Assembly: GCA_041389725.1 (NCBI GenBank)
Contig: JAWKRG010000002.1
Span: 930,001-994,000 of the forward strand
DNA length: 64,000 nucleotides
From: Polyangiaceae bacterium
GTDB taxonomy: Bacteria > Myxococcota_A > Polyangia > Polyangiales > Polyangiaceae
Direction of reading: 5' to 3'
The notes beneath the pieces are model-generated. The model was not told the DNA's origin. It searched no databases and was given only the letters and a program-made list of their open reading frames with translations. Positions 1-8,842 of this stretch are shown here, piece after piece; within the stretch, counting starts at the first letter, position 1; each line of letters starts with the position of its first letter. The position numbers and the translations under genes are program-made.

Positions 1-260
1 TCGCCGAATAGCGCGGGCGAGACCGAAACGGACACGCCGACGCAACCGGCAGCGGTTATTTTGCCGCAACGACGCCAAGCCCGCGAAGGTCCGCCAAGGT
101 TCGTGGGTTCAGTGACGTGCACACAAGAAAGACCCTTGGCGAGTCTCCGCGCTCTTGGTGTCTTGGCGGTTGGCGGCGGTTCAAGCAGGAAGACGCAACC
201 TCTCGCGATCGCCTAGGCCTGACGGCGCCGCCACCGCAGCAGCATCAGCTTCGCGACGGA
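1..260. other. left-edge non-coding stretch
   Basis: No reading frame here has the codon use or similarity of a real gene. The stretch lies downstream of the minus-strand membrane protein that follows, so it may hold that gene's 3' end signals and the end of a gene outside the window. I see no clear hairpin terminator or RNA gene. Confidence 0.4.
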
Positions 261-722
261 TCAGCCCATGCGGGCGGCGAGCACCAGCGCGACCATCGAT
301 GCCGTGATAGCCACGAGCACCACTGCGGTCAGGACGATCTGCACCACGAAGGCCTTCGACAGATGCGTCAGCGCCGACATCATCAAGGTGACGTCGTTGC
401 CCGCGGTCATCACGACCTTGGTCAGCGTGGTGCTGACGCGGAACAGCAACACGCCCAGCACGATGTTGAAGGCTGCGCTAGGCAGCAGGTAGACGATGCC
501 ACCGGCGTCCACCACGCCCGCCAGAGACAGCCCCACGGCGAAGAGGTGCACGACGCCGCTGATCGCACACAAGATCCCGAAGATGCGCGCGCGGTTGGCG
601 CAGGAACCGATGACGAGGTTCTCCGGGTGCTTGAACTCGTACTCGCCGCCCGAGGCGGGAGCCTCGTCTGACTCCGAGGCCTGAGCCGACGCGACTAGAG
701 GGTCCGCGATGGAATCCGCCAT
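261..722 (-). CDS. small multi-pass membrane protein, unknown function
   Basis: A 153-aa protein with an acidic soluble N-terminus (about residues 1-40) followed by three or four hydrophobic segments, around residues 45-68, 73-96 and 125-151. It has no catalytic motif and no family that I recognise. It starts at an ATG and is read away from the lipoprotein gene at 866. Regular GC-rich third positions and a clear membrane pattern support it as real. An inner-membrane location is inferred; the function is unknown. Confidence 0.6.
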   Translation of the reverse strand: MADSIADPLVASAQASESDEAPASGGEYEFKHPENLVIGSCANRARIFGILCAISGVVHLFAVGLSLAGVVDAGGIVYLLPSAAFNIVLGVLLFRVSTTLTKVVMTAGNDVTLMMSALTHLSKAFVVQIVLTAVVLVAITASMVALVLAARMG

Positions 723-749
723 GCGCAGTAAACGCTCATGGCGCTGAGG

Positions 750-840
750 CCGGGCGTCAAGGATGGTACGGGCGCCAAGGGCGAGCTGGCGTCAACCACG
801 GGACGGGCGCCAGGGACGAGCCGGCGTCGAGGACGGAATG
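750..840. repeat. imperfect tandem repeat, about 35-bp period, 2.5 units
   Basis: Units start near 750, 786 and 821. Each opens with a variant of c(c/t)gg(g)cgtc and contains acgggcgcca(a)ggg(a/c)gag. It lies in the gap between the membrane protein starting at 722 and the 3' end of the lipoprotein gene at 866. The period is not a multiple of three and no frame through it looks coding. Confidence 0.6.
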
Positions 841-865
841 AGCCGAAAGAACTCGGCCCTTGCGC

Positions 866-2479
866 TCAGTTGCAGGATTGCGCCTTGGGAACGCACTGCT
901 TGGCGCTGATCACTCCGCTGCCGGACTGGGCCGCGGATTGGCAGGAGTAGCCGTCGGGGCAGCCACTGTCGTCGGTGCAAGCCGCCGCGCAGTGCGCCGC
1001 GCTGGGAGAGAGCTTCAGGCACAGATTGTCGATTCCAGGGCACTCGGAGTTCGTCGTGCAAGGTGCGCACAAGGACGATGTGTCGGCGTAGGGCGACAGG
1101 TGCGGGTTGTCGGAGAGACCGTGAACGCCGTAGATGACGTCCCAGCTGCCACCACTGTTGAGCTTGCCCAGAATGCTGTCGTAGCTGCGCGGCGCGTGGG
1201 TACCTTTGGAGGTGTCGATCGTGGTCTTGAGGAAATCCGTCGTCACCCGCGTCATCTCGGAGAGCCAGGAGAAGTTCACGGTGGTGATGACGTCCAGGTT
1301 GCTGCTGTCCTTGTTGGGATGGTCGTACATGGCGTCCGCGTAGGACGTGTACGTCTTGCAGCCGTTGAAGAAGAACAGCTGATACTTGCTCGGCAGATCC
1401 AGACTGGCGAAGTCGTCCGCGGGAATGGCGTAGCGCGGGTTGTAGTGGACGACGATGCCGCTGTAGGAGGTGTCGTAGCCCGCGTGCCCGTCGTAGATCA
1501 CGATGTCGCGCGTGGCAGCGCTGGCGCGGTAGGCCTGGAGCAGCCCGTCGTAGCCCACACCCGGCTCCTTGTTCATGTCGGGGTGAATCAGATAGACCTG
1601 GAACTGGATGCTCTTGCCGCCCGCGTCGAAGCTGCCCGTGAAGGGGCCGCTGTCCAGGCGAAGCTCCTCGAAAGTGGCCACGGGCGCCGTCAAGGCGAGA
1701 TCCGACTGCAGCCGGTCGAACACCGTGCGCGCCGTGGTCAAATCGTAGCGCGCGTCGTTGTAGTCGCCGCCGATGTGAATCGCCACGTCCAGGACGCCAT
1801 CCTCGAACAGGCGCGCGTACTCGGGATAGGCGTCGGGCTCCGACGGCTTCTCCTCGATGTCCACTTCCAGCGTGACGAGTTGATCGGGAGTGTACTTGGA
1901 GGCATCGAAGCTCTTGTACTTGGAGGAATAGCTGCCCGAGTCGAGTTCCGCGTTGCTGAGAATGGGCATGGACAGCGGGAAGCTCTTGCCCGTCAGCGGC
2001 AGCTTGGAAAGCAAGTCCTTGGGTCCACCCACTTCGGCTTCGAAGATGAAGTCGTAGGTCCCGGGCTCACCAGCTCGCTCGGAGATGTCCTGACTCTGGA
2101 AGGTCTTCTGGCGAATGGTGGTGCGGAAGCCGCCGTAGTCATAGTTGGAGTCCTCGTGACTCTTGGCACCCACGTAGGCGTAGATGAAGAAGCTCAGCGC
2201 CTTGAAGCGCAGCTGCACCAGTTCTTCGGCGCGCGCTTGACGCTCGGCGCCAGTGAGCGCGAGGTCCGCGCCTTCGAGCGTGACGCTGTCGAGCGCGAGC
2301 AGGGAGTACTCGCTGCCTTGAGTGCTGCGGTAGTCGTCAGCCTTGCCCGGCGGCACGTACTCGAAGGGAGCGTCTCCGCTGCCCCCGCTCCCCGGTGCGG
2401 CACTGTCGCTGGAGCACGCCGCAAGGGTGGTGGAAGTCCCGAGGGCCAAGATCAGAAGCGGGCGAAGCAGGGAGGACAT
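866..2479 (-). CDS. lipoprotein with possible caspase-fold dyad and Cys-rich C-terminus
   Basis: A 537-aa protein with a lipoprotein signal peptide (lipobox LAAC, Cys22) and a Ser/Gly-rich linker, so probably anchored in the outer membrane or exposed. The middle contains YDGHAGYD (His332) and, 42 residues later, FFFNGCKTY (Cys374). That order, spacing and hydrophobic-strand context resemble the His/Cys dyad of clan CD cysteine peptidases (caspase/gingipain/clostripain type). The last 70 or so residues hold about ten Cys in C-x2-C-x5-C-like spacing, typical of myxobacterial extracellular Cys-rich domains. A peptidase role is inference; the remaining domains are not recognised. The ATG start is favoured by the signal peptide. 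Confidence 0.75.
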   Translation of the reverse strand: MSSLLRPLLILALGTSTTLAACSSDSAAPGSGGSGDAPFEYVPPGKADDYRSTQGSEYSLLALDSVTLEGADLALTGAERQARAEELVQLRFKALSFFIYAYVGAKSHEDSNYDYGGFRTTIRQKTFQSQDISERAGEPGTYDFIFEAEVGGPKDLLSKLPLTGKSFPLSMPILSNAELDSGSYSSKYKSFDASKYTPDQLVTLEVDIEEKPSEPDAYPEYARLFEDGVLDVAIHIGGDYNDARYDLTTARTVFDRLQSDLALTAPVATFEELRLDSGPFTGSFDAGGKSIQFQVYLIHPDMNKEPGVGYDGLLQAYRASAATRDIVIYDGHAGYDTSYSGIVVHYNPRYAIPADDFASLDLPSKYQLFFFNGCKTYTSYADAMYDHPNKDSSNLDVITTVNFSWLSEMTRVTTDFLKTTIDTSKGTHAPRSYDSILGKLNSGGSWDVIYGVHGLSDNPHLSPYADTSSLCAPCTTNSECPGIDNLCLKLSPSAAHCAAACTDDSGCPDGYSCQSAAQSGSGVISAKQCVPKAQSCN

Positions 2480-2591
2480 TGACGACGACCTTTCGTGTGC
2501 GACCTGGACCTACATTGTGGGACACGAAACAGCGGGTTGAAAGGCAATTCGTCGACGCTGGAAAGTTACACCGTGAGCGCGACGCGCGCCT

Positions 2592-3590
2592 TCAGCCGAG
2601 ATTCTGACGGGCGATGTGGGCCTCGCGCTCGTCGATCAGGCGGCCCGCGCGGTGTCTCAGGAACGCGGCCACGTCATTCGGGCCGATCCAGCCGCCACTG
2701 CTGCGCAGCCAGTCCTCGAGGGCGGCGCGCATGCGCATGGCAGAAGGGAATCGGCGCGCAGGGCTCTGCGCCATGGCGCGAAGAAGAATGCGTTCCAAGG
2801 CCGTCGGGTAGTCGGCGACCAGCTCACTCGGCGGGGTGAACTCACCGGCCAGCAGCCGCTCGATGGTGGCGTCCCAGCTGCCGGCGGAAAACGGTCGCAC
2901 GCCCGTCGAAATCTCGTAGAGACAGATACCGAGGGTGAACACGTCGCTCAGGCGACTGATGCGCTTTCCCGCCGCGTGCTCGGGCGCCATGTAGGCAGCC
3001 TTGCCGTCCATCTTGGGCACGTGCGCCGCGGATTGCGCGCGCAGGGCACGCGCGACACCGAAGTCCACGAGCTTCACACCTCCGTCGATGGTCACGAGCA
3101 GGTTCTGCAAGGAAACGTCGCAGTGAACCAAACGAAGCGTACGACCGTCGTCATCGGTGATTTCGTGAGCTGCATGCAGCGCTTCACAGGCGTCGGCGAT
3201 GAGACGTGCTGCGATGGACGGTTCGATGGGCTCCGTCGCGGCCCCCTTCGTCGGCTTGAGGATCCGCGCCAGGCTTTCGCCGACCACCCACTCCATGGCG
3301 ATGTAGAGCACTCCGTCGGCCTCGCCCAAGCCGTAGACGTGTGCAACGGCAGGGTGACGCACGCTGGATGCGTACTTCGCCTCGTCCATGAACAGGTTCT
3401 GAAAACTCGTGTCCGCCGCGTACTCCGGACGAATGGTCTTGAGGGCGACGATGTTCGTGCTGGGTAGGTGACGGGCTGCCCACACGCGCGCCATGCCCCC
3501 CTGTGCCACTGCAGCAAGCAGCTTGTACGGTCCGAGCACGGCCCCCGGCTGGAGCGCCTCGACGGCTTGGACGGTAGCGGCAGCGTTCAC
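2592..3590 (-). CDS. Hanks-type Ser/Thr protein kinase with non-RD catalytic loop
   Basis: About 332 aa from a GTG at 3590, preceded by GAGG at short distance. An upstream extension of the frame lacks kinase similarity and runs into the divergent kinase gene. Kinase landmarks are the Gly loop AQGGMARVWAA (about 29-39), Lys51 in VALKTIRP, helix-C Glu70, catalytic loop HCDVSLQN (156-163), DFG (176-178) and APEH in the activation segment. The usual HRD Arg is Cys157 and the usual SPQN Pro is Leu. No transmembrane segment is visible, so it is probably cytoplasmic. It is divergent from the histidine kinase gene (127-bp gap), hinting at joint signalling, which is not proven. Confidence 0.9.
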   Translation of the reverse strand: MNAAATVQAVEALQPGAVLGPYKLLAAVAQGGMARVWAARHLPSTNIVALKTIRPEYAADTSFQNLFMDEAKYASSVRHPAVAHVYGLGEADGVLYIAMEWVVGESLARILKPTKGAATEPIEPSIAARLIADACEALHAAHEITDDDGRTLRLVHCDVSLQNLLVTIDGGVKLVDFGVARALRAQSAAHVPKMDGKAAYMAPEHAAGKRISRLSDVFTLGICLYEISTGVRPFSAGSWDATIERLLAGEFTPPSELVADYPTALERILLRAMAQSPARRFPSAMRMRAALEDWLRSSGGWIGPNDVAAFLRHRAGRLIDEREAHIARQNLG

Positions 3591-3717
3591 GACACCTCGG
3601 CGGCATGAATCCTCGCCCCGGGGACCGCGCACGTCAACACGTCCTGCATCGCGCAAGGCCCTGGGTGGGAATAGGTCGCAACGCTCGCTTGCTTGCGAAT
3701 CACCCGGGTGGCGCCCC

Positions 3718-5139
3718 ATGCAGCTCACTCGCAAGCTCACCTTCTTCATCGCCATCGCGGTCTGGTCCGTCTTGGGCGTCGTCGCATGCTTGCGCATCGC
3801 CGAGGAGCGCAGTCTGTACCGCGACGATCTCAGGCGGGACCACGAGGTCTTGGGCCACGCGCTGGCCGCAGCCGTGTCGGAAGCGTGGCGCGTGTCAGGA
3901 CGCGACGTGGCGCGAGACGTGGTGGCACACGCCACGAGCGCCGACAGCCCGGTCTCCGTGCGCTGGCTCGATGCCGACGTTCTGCGTGCGGAGCCGGGGC
4001 TGGCCGCAAGTGTCGCAGACGAGCTGAAGGCCGGCGTCATGGTGCACACGCTGTTCGAGAACTCGACCGAGCCTCAACTGATCAGCTTGGTGCCGCTGCG
4101 GCCGGGCAAGGACGCTCCGTTCCTGGAGCTGCGTGAGAGCCTGAGCAGTGAGAACCGCTACCTGGGACGCACGCTTTCCCACACCGTCGTCGCGACCCTG
4201 GCCGTGGGCGCCGTGTGCACGGCCCTCGCCTTCTTGCTCGGCACCTGGATGGTGGGGCGACCGGTGCGGGCGTTGCGTGACAAGGCTCGACGTGTGGGGA
4301 CCGGTGACCTGACCGTCCCGGTGGTGCTGACTCAGCGCGACGAGCTCGGCGATCTCGCGCGGGAGATGAACCACATGAGCGACGCATTGGCCCGCTCGCG
4401 CGCGGAACGGGAGGCGGCGAATGCGGAACGAATCCGCGCTTTGTCGCAGCTGAGACACGCCGAGCGCTTGGCGACGGTGGGTCGCCTGGCAGCCGGGGTG
4501 GCTCATGAGCTCGGCACGCCGCTGCACGTCATCGAAGGCCACACGAAGCTACTCGACCGCGGCGAAGCCGAAAGCGAAGAAGAGACCCGTGAATCCCTGC
4601 AAACCATCCTGCGCCAGACGGCGCGCATGACCCACATCGTGCGCCAATTGCTCGACTTCGCCCGCGCCCGCACGCCGCACAAGACGCCCGTGGACCTGCG
4701 CGCGATTGCGGAAGAGGCCACGAGCATGTTGACTGCGTTGGCAGCGCAGCGCGACGTCAACGTGCAAGTCGAGGGCGAAGGCTGCGTCGTGCACGCAGAC
4801 GAGTCGCAAATGCTCCAAGTCGCGACCAACCTGCTGAAGAACGCCATTGACGCCTCGAGCCCGGGACAGCGCGTGACACTGGAGGTGTCGACGGCACATG
4901 CAGATGACGGTCCCCGCGGGGTGCTGCGCGTCGTGGATCAGGGCAGCGGCATCGATCCCGAGGCCCGCGAGCACTTGTTCGAACCCTTCTTCACAACCAA
5001 GGACGTGGGCCGGGGCACCGGCCTTGGCCTGGCGGTGTCCCATGGCATCGTTCTCGATCACGGCGGCGCGATCTCGGTCGACTGTCCCCCGCGCGGGGGC
5101 AGCGTGTTCGAGGTGCAGCTGCCACAGGAGGCCCAGTGA
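3718..5139 (+). CDS. membrane sensor histidine kinase
   Basis: A 473-aa protein starting at ATG 3718, where a hydrophobic N-terminal helix begins. Order: TM1 (about 7-25), a periplasmic sensor of about 130 residues of no recognised family, TM2 (about 155-180), HAMP (GRPVRALRDKARRVGTGDL), then HisKA with VAHELGTPL, phospho-acceptor His263. The HATPase domain has the N box NLLKNAIDAS, G1 DQGSGID and G2 GRGTGLGLAV. Its stop overlaps the start of the NtrC-type regulator by four bases (GTGA), so the two are translationally coupled and form a sensor/activator pair. Confidence 0.93.
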   Translation: MQLTRKLTFFIAIAVWSVLGVVACLRIAEERSLYRDDLRRDHEVLGHALAAAVSEAWRVSGRDVARDVVAHATSADSPVSVRWLDADVLRAEPGLAASVADELKAGVMVHTLFENSTEPQLISLVPLRPGKDAPFLELRESLSSENRYLGRTLSHTVVATLAVGAVCTALAFLLGTWMVGRPVRALRDKARRVGTGDLTVPVVLTQRDELGDLAREMNHMSDALARSRAEREAANAERIRALSQLRHAERLATVGRLAAGVAHELGTPLHVIEGHTKLLDRGEAESEEETRESLQTILRQTARMTHIVRQLLDFARARTPHKTPVDLRAIAEEATSMLTALAAQRDVNVQVEGEGCVVHADESQMLQVATNLLKNAIDASSPGQRVTLEVSTAHADDGPRGVLRVVDQGSGIDPEAREHLFEPFFTTKDVGRGTGLGLAVSHGIVLDHGGAISVDCPPRGGSVFEVQLPQEAQ

Positions 5140-6518
5140 CCGCACGCATTCTCGTCGTCGACGACGACGTCGACCTGAGACGCTTGCTGACTCGTCAGCT
5201 GGAGCGGCGAGGATTCGAGACAGTGGCAGCCGGCTCTGCCGAGGAAGCGAGCGACGCCCTGGCAAACGCAGGCATCGACGCGGTACTGACGGACGTCTCC
5301 ATGCGCGGCATGGGCGGCATCGAGTTCTGCAAGCGCGTGGCGGCGATGGGAACGGGGATACCGGTGCTGATGCTGACCGCCTACGGCAGCATGGAGACGG
5401 CCGTCGAAGCGCTGCGCGCCGGCGCCAGCGACTTCATCACCAAGCCCGTCGACGTCGAGGTTCTCGTGTTCGGTTTGGAACGAGCGCTGGAGCGACGCCG
5501 CCTGCACGAGGAAGTACGGCGGCTTCGTGAGGCAGTGCCGGTTCATGCAAGGAACAGGGACCCAATCGGCGAGAGCGATGTGATGCGACGCGCTTTCGAC
5601 ACGCTTCAACGCGTCGCGGGGACGGACGTCTCCGTTCTGGTCACGGGCGCGAGCGGTACGGGGAAAGAGGTAGCCGCGCGCTTCGTGCACGAGCAGAGCG
5701 CTCGACGGAGTGGACCCTTCGTCGCGGTCAACTGCTCGGCCTTGCCCGATGCGCTTCTGGAGAGCGAGCTCTTCGGTCACCGGCGAGGGGCTTTCACGGG
5801 TGCCGCAACGGATCGCGAGGGGCTGGTCGTGGGCGCGCACGGTGGAACGTTGTTCCTCGACGAAATCGGAGAATTGCCCCGCGAACTGCAGCCGAAGTTG
5901 TTGCGCGCGTTGCAGGAACGGCGAGTGCGGCCGGTCGGCAGCGACGCAGAAGTCGACGTCGACGTACGTTTGGTGACGGCTACCAATCGCGATTTGGACC
6001 AACTCGTCGCCGAAGGTGCATTCCGGGAAGATCTGTTCTACCGGATCAACGTAGTCTCCGTGCGGTTACCCGCACTGGCGGCGCGCGGAAACGACACCTT
6101 GCTCCTGGCCCAGCACTTCGTCGGGATCCACGCAGCGCGCATGAATAAGCGTGTTCGTGGGCTATCTCCACCAGTGGCGGCGGCGTTGCTCGCGTACGCA
6201 TGGCCTGGGAACGTGCGAGAGCTAGGCAACTGCATCGAACGTGCCGTGGCGTTGACCGAGCACGAAGAGTTGACGCTCGCAGACTTGCCCCCACGCGTAC
6301 TAGGCGACGAACCGGCGTCGGTGCTTCCGACTGCAGAGAGCACCGAGGAACTGCCACCGCTAGCGGAAGTCGAACGGCGCTACGTCCTTCGCGTCTTCGA
6401 TGCTTGCGGAGGAAGTGCATCGCGCACAGCTCAGGTGCTAGGGGTCGATCGCAAGACGCTCTACCGTCGCCTGGAGCAGTATCGCAAGACGAACGGCGGA
6501 CGCGCTGGGGCAGATTGA
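5136..6518 (+). CDS. NtrC-family sigma-54-dependent response regulator
   Basis: A 460-aa protein in three parts. The receiver domain (1-120) has the acidic pocket DDD, phospho-acceptor Asp53 in LTDVSM, then Thr in MLTAYGS and Lys in ITKPVD. The AAA+ domain (about 145-375) has Walker A GASGTGKE, the sigma-54 contact loop GAFTGA and Walker B TLFLDEIGE. The Fis-type HTH is at the end (SRTAQVLGVDRKTLYRRL). All residues needed for an active bacterial enhancer-binding protein are present. It starts at a GTG overlapping the kinase stop. A candidate sigma-54 promoter lies about 65 bases after its stop, a likely target. Confidence 0.95.
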   Translation: MTARILVVDDDVDLRRLLTRQLERRGFETVAAGSAEEASDALANAGIDAVLTDVSMRGMGGIEFCKRVAAMGTGIPVLMLTAYGSMETAVEALRAGASDFITKPVDVEVLVFGLERALERRRLHEEVRRLREAVPVHARNRDPIGESDVMRRAFDTLQRVAGTDVSVLVTGASGTGKEVAARFVHEQSARRSGPFVAVNCSALPDALLESELFGHRRGAFTGAATDREGLVVGAHGGTLFLDEIGELPRELQPKLLRALQERRVRPVGSDAEVDVDVRLVTATNRDLDQLVAEGAFREDLFYRINVVSVRLPALAARGNDTLLLAQHFVGIHAARMNKRVRGLSPPVAAALLAYAWPGNVRELGNCIERAVALTEHEELTLADLPPRVLGDEPASVLPTAESTEELPPLAEVERRYVLRVFDACGGSASRTAQVLGVDRKTLYRRLEQYRKTNGGRAGAD

Positions 6519-6545
6519 CCCCCAATGCGGAAGATTGCCCCAGCG
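6503..6545. promoter_or_regulatory. 10-bp inverted repeat, candidate enhancer site or terminator
   Basis: CGCTGGGGCA (6503-6512) is perfectly inverted by TGCCCCAGCG (6536-6545), with a 23-base centre; the left arm lies just before the regulator's stop codon. It sits about 40-80 bases upstream of the sigma-54-like promoter, where activator dyads normally lie. No U-run follows, so a binding site for the preceding NtrC-type protein is at least as likely as a terminator. Confidence 0.45.
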
Positions 6546-6584
6546 TCGCTGAGCTAGTGCCTACAAAAAAGCGGGAGAAGCGCT

Positions 6585-6599
6585 TGGCACGCGCGCTGC
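6585..6599 (+). promoter_or_regulatory. candidate sigma-54 (-24/-12) promoter
   Basis: TGGCACGCGCGCTGC fits TGGCAC-N5-TTGC with one mismatch (C for the first T) and exactly 10 bases between the invariant GG and GC. It is correctly oriented about 65 bases upstream of the stand-alone receiver gene and just after an NtrC-family activator gene. The predicted transcript start is near 6611. Confidence 0.6.
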
Positions 6600-6662
6600 A
6601 GTGACCTGTTGCGGATGCCGAGAAGGCAACCGAACCAGCATCGCTCAGCCAAAGGAACGGAC

Positions 6663-7136
6663 ATGGAATCTTCCGCCGAAGCCATCGACGATCGTACTCA
6701 GCACAGCTTCGTCGAGCCCGCATGCGTGCTACTTGCCGAAGACGACGCAGAGCTACGCAGTCTGCTCGTACGAGCGCTTCGGCGCGACGGCTATCGCGTC
6801 GTGGAGAGCAAGGACGGCTCGGAGCTTCTCGATACGCTGGCGCGCGACTTGGCCCAGCGCGGAGCCTTGGAAGGAGTGGATCTGATCATCAGCGACATCC
6901 GAATGCCTGGATACACGGGGCTGAACGTGCTGTGCGGCCTGCGTCAGGCGGGCATGGAAGTGCCGTTCATCGTGATGACGGGGTTCGGCGACGATGACAC
7001 CTTGTCCCGGGCCTACGCCCTGGGAGCGAGCTGCGTGCTCACCAAGCCCTTCGACTCGGAAACCCTACGTCACGTCGTCGTGGCGACGCTGACAGCGAAA
7101 AGACCTCGACACGTTCCGGTTCACCACCGACACTGA
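6663..7136 (+). CDS. single-domain response regulator
   Basis: A 157-aa protein starting at ATG 6663, preceded by AAAGGA at good distance; an earlier in-frame ATG has a poor N-terminus. It is a complete receiver domain: EDD acidic pocket (26-28), phospho-acceptor Asp78 in IISDIRMPG, Thr in VMTGFG and Lys in LTKPFD. There is no output domain, so it probably acts by protein contact or as a phosphate sink. The long loop before the Asp (DLAQRGALEG) is an insertion relative to CheY. The sigma-54-like promoter upstream suggests control by the preceding two-component pair. Confidence 0.9.
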   Translation: MESSAEAIDDRTQHSFVEPACVLLAEDDAELRSLLVRALRRDGYRVVESKDGSELLDTLARDLAQRGALEGVDLIISDIRMPGYTGLNVLCGLRQAGMEVPFIVMTGFGDDDTLSRAYALGASCVLTKPFDSETLRHVVVATLTAKRPRHVPVHHRH

Positions 7137-7163
7137 GAGAAGGCGAAACAAGGAAGTGAGCGT

Positions 7164-7188
7164 CGCCGCTTCGCTTTTTGAAGCGGCG
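7164..7188 (+). terminator. 9-bp GC-rich hairpin after the receiver gene
   Basis: CGCCGCTTC (7164-7172) and GAAGCGGCG (7180-7188) form a perfect stem with a GCTTTTT loop, 28 bases after the stop codon. No U tract follows, so it may be a weak or Rho-assisted terminator. Confidence 0.4.
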
Positions 7189-7256
7189 GAGGGGGGACCG
7201 AGCCATCATCCCGGAACTTCGTTCTCGGCAGCGCCGCTTGCCGCTATCATCGTCCG

Positions 7257-8783
7257 ATGAAGCTAGCGGCAGTGTGGTGCGCAACGCTGGTCGGCACATT
7301 CGGGCTTCCGGCCATGGCGGCAACGACCGAAATCGGGCCGACGTCGGACTTGAGCGCCGAGATTGCGAAGCTGGGGCCCGGTGACGAACTCGTGCTGCAG
7401 GGCGGCACCTACACCCTGAGCGCCAAGTTGACCATCGGCGTGAAGGGGACCGCCGCTGCCCCAATCACGATCCGTTCCAAGGACGGCGAAGTGGCGCACG
7501 TGACGCGGGATGCCAGCCAGAACGTGATCAACGTCGAGAAGACCGAGTACGTGCTGTTGAACGGGCTGGAAGTGTCTGGGGGCTCTCACGGCATTCGCAT
7601 CGACGATTCCAGCTTCATCACCGTCGAGGACTGCGAGATCCACCACACGGAAGACGTAGGGCTGTCGGCGAACGTCCCCAACTCCACGTACGAGGGGCTC
7701 ACCATCCGTCGCAATCACATCCACGACACCGGTGGCACTGGCGAAGGCATGTATCTCGGCTGCAACAACGGTGGTTGCACCATGTTCGACAGCTTGATCG
7801 AGGGCAACTACGTTCACAACACCAACGGACCCACGGTGCAGCAGGGTGACGGCATCGAACTGAAGCAGGGGAGCTACAACAACATCATTCGCGACAACGT
7901 CATTCACGACACCAACTACCCCTGCATTCTGGTCTACGGCACTGCGGGCAAGCCCGTGAACTTGGTGGAACGCAACGCGATGTGGGGCTGCCTCGACAAT
8001 GCCATCCAGGCGGAGGCGGACGTCATCATCCGCAACAACATCATCCTCGGTGCGGGCGGGGACGGCATCCACAACCGCAATCACCAACAAAACGAGGTGA
8101 AAGACCTGACCATCGTCCACAACACCGTGGTCAACACGGGGGCGGCCATCCGCACGCAAAACGTCGTGGGAAAGGTGGTGATTGCGAACAACGCCCTCTA
8201 CAGCCAGAACGGCAACGCCATCTCGGTGGCGGGTGATCTCGCTCAAGTGACCGTGAAGGGAAACGTCGGCAAGGGTGGCATGCAGGGCCCAAGTGCCGGT
8301 TTCGATGGGAGTGGCGACATCACCGCGGACTTCGAGGACGCTGACTACACGAGCAAGCGCAATGTGTACCCCAAGGCAGGGGGCAAACTGATCGCTGCGG
8401 GTGACCCGACGTTCGCAGTGGAGGACGACTTCAATGGGACGCCCCGTGCTGGGAGCGCGGACGTTGGCGCCTACAAGTTCGACGGCAGTGGCAACCCCCA
8501 GCCCCCCGTCGGACCAGGCTTCAAGAACACTCCGGGCGGAGCGGGAGTCGGTGGCAGCGGGGCAGCAGGTGGCGGAACGGGCGGCGGCAGTGGCGCGATG
8601 GGTGGAGCAAGTGGGAGCGGCGCAGGCAGCGGCAACTCGGGCGGCTCCAGCGGGGCGAAAGCTGGCGGATCTGACGAGGAAAGCGGCTGCGGTTGCCGTG
8701 TGGTTGAAAGCCAACGAGAGCGGAATTCAGGTTGGCTGTTCGCGGTGGCGCTGCTCCTGCTGCGACGCCGTCGCCAAAGTTGA
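7257..8783 (+). CDS. secreted right-handed beta-helix protein with MYXO-CTERM-like tail
   Basis: A 508-aa protein with a Sec signal peptide (cleavage after AMA, about residue 21). Residues about 30-380 form repeated short strands with N-H-x-I-H-D/N repeats, typical of parallel beta-helix proteins such as chondroitinase-B/pectate-lyase-like and NosD-like folds. It probably binds or cleaves polysaccharide. From about 415 there is a Gly/Ser-rich linker, then SGCGC, a hydrophobic helix and RRRRQS. This is the MYXO-CTERM layout, which in myxobacteria directs processing and surface anchoring. Catalytic residues cannot be assigned by eye. Confidence 0.85.
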   Translation: MKLAAVWCATLVGTFGLPAMAATTEIGPTSDLSAEIAKLGPGDELVLQGGTYTLSAKLTIGVKGTAAAPITIRSKDGEVAHVTRDASQNVINVEKTEYVLLNGLEVSGGSHGIRIDDSSFITVEDCEIHHTEDVGLSANVPNSTYEGLTIRRNHIHDTGGTGEGMYLGCNNGGCTMFDSLIEGNYVHNTNGPTVQQGDGIELKQGSYNNIIRDNVIHDTNYPCILVYGTAGKPVNLVERNAMWGCLDNAIQAEADVIIRNNIILGAGGDGIHNRNHQQNEVKDLTIVHNTVVNTGAAIRTQNVVGKVVIANNALYSQNGNAISVAGDLAQVTVKGNVGKGGMQGPSAGFDGSGDITADFEDADYTSKRNVYPKAGGKLIAAGDPTFAVEDDFNGTPRAGSADVGAYKFDGSGNPQPPVGPGFKNTPGGAGVGGSGAAGGGTGGGSGAMGGASGSGAGSGNSGGSSGAKAGGSDEESGCGCRVVESQRERNSGWLFAVALLLLRRRRQS

Positions 8784-8842
8784 ACGAAGTCTCGACGAGT
8801 CACGGTTTCTCGGTCAAACTCCCGGCCTCTGGAGGCGCGCCA

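Noticed and set aside
117..671. Plus-strand frame opposite the membrane protein
   Set aside because: Arg/His-rich shadow of the minus-strand gene, without domain or start signal.
3591..4049. N-terminal extension of the Ser/Thr kinase frame
   Set aside because: It overlaps the start of the histidine kinase on the other strand and shows no domain.
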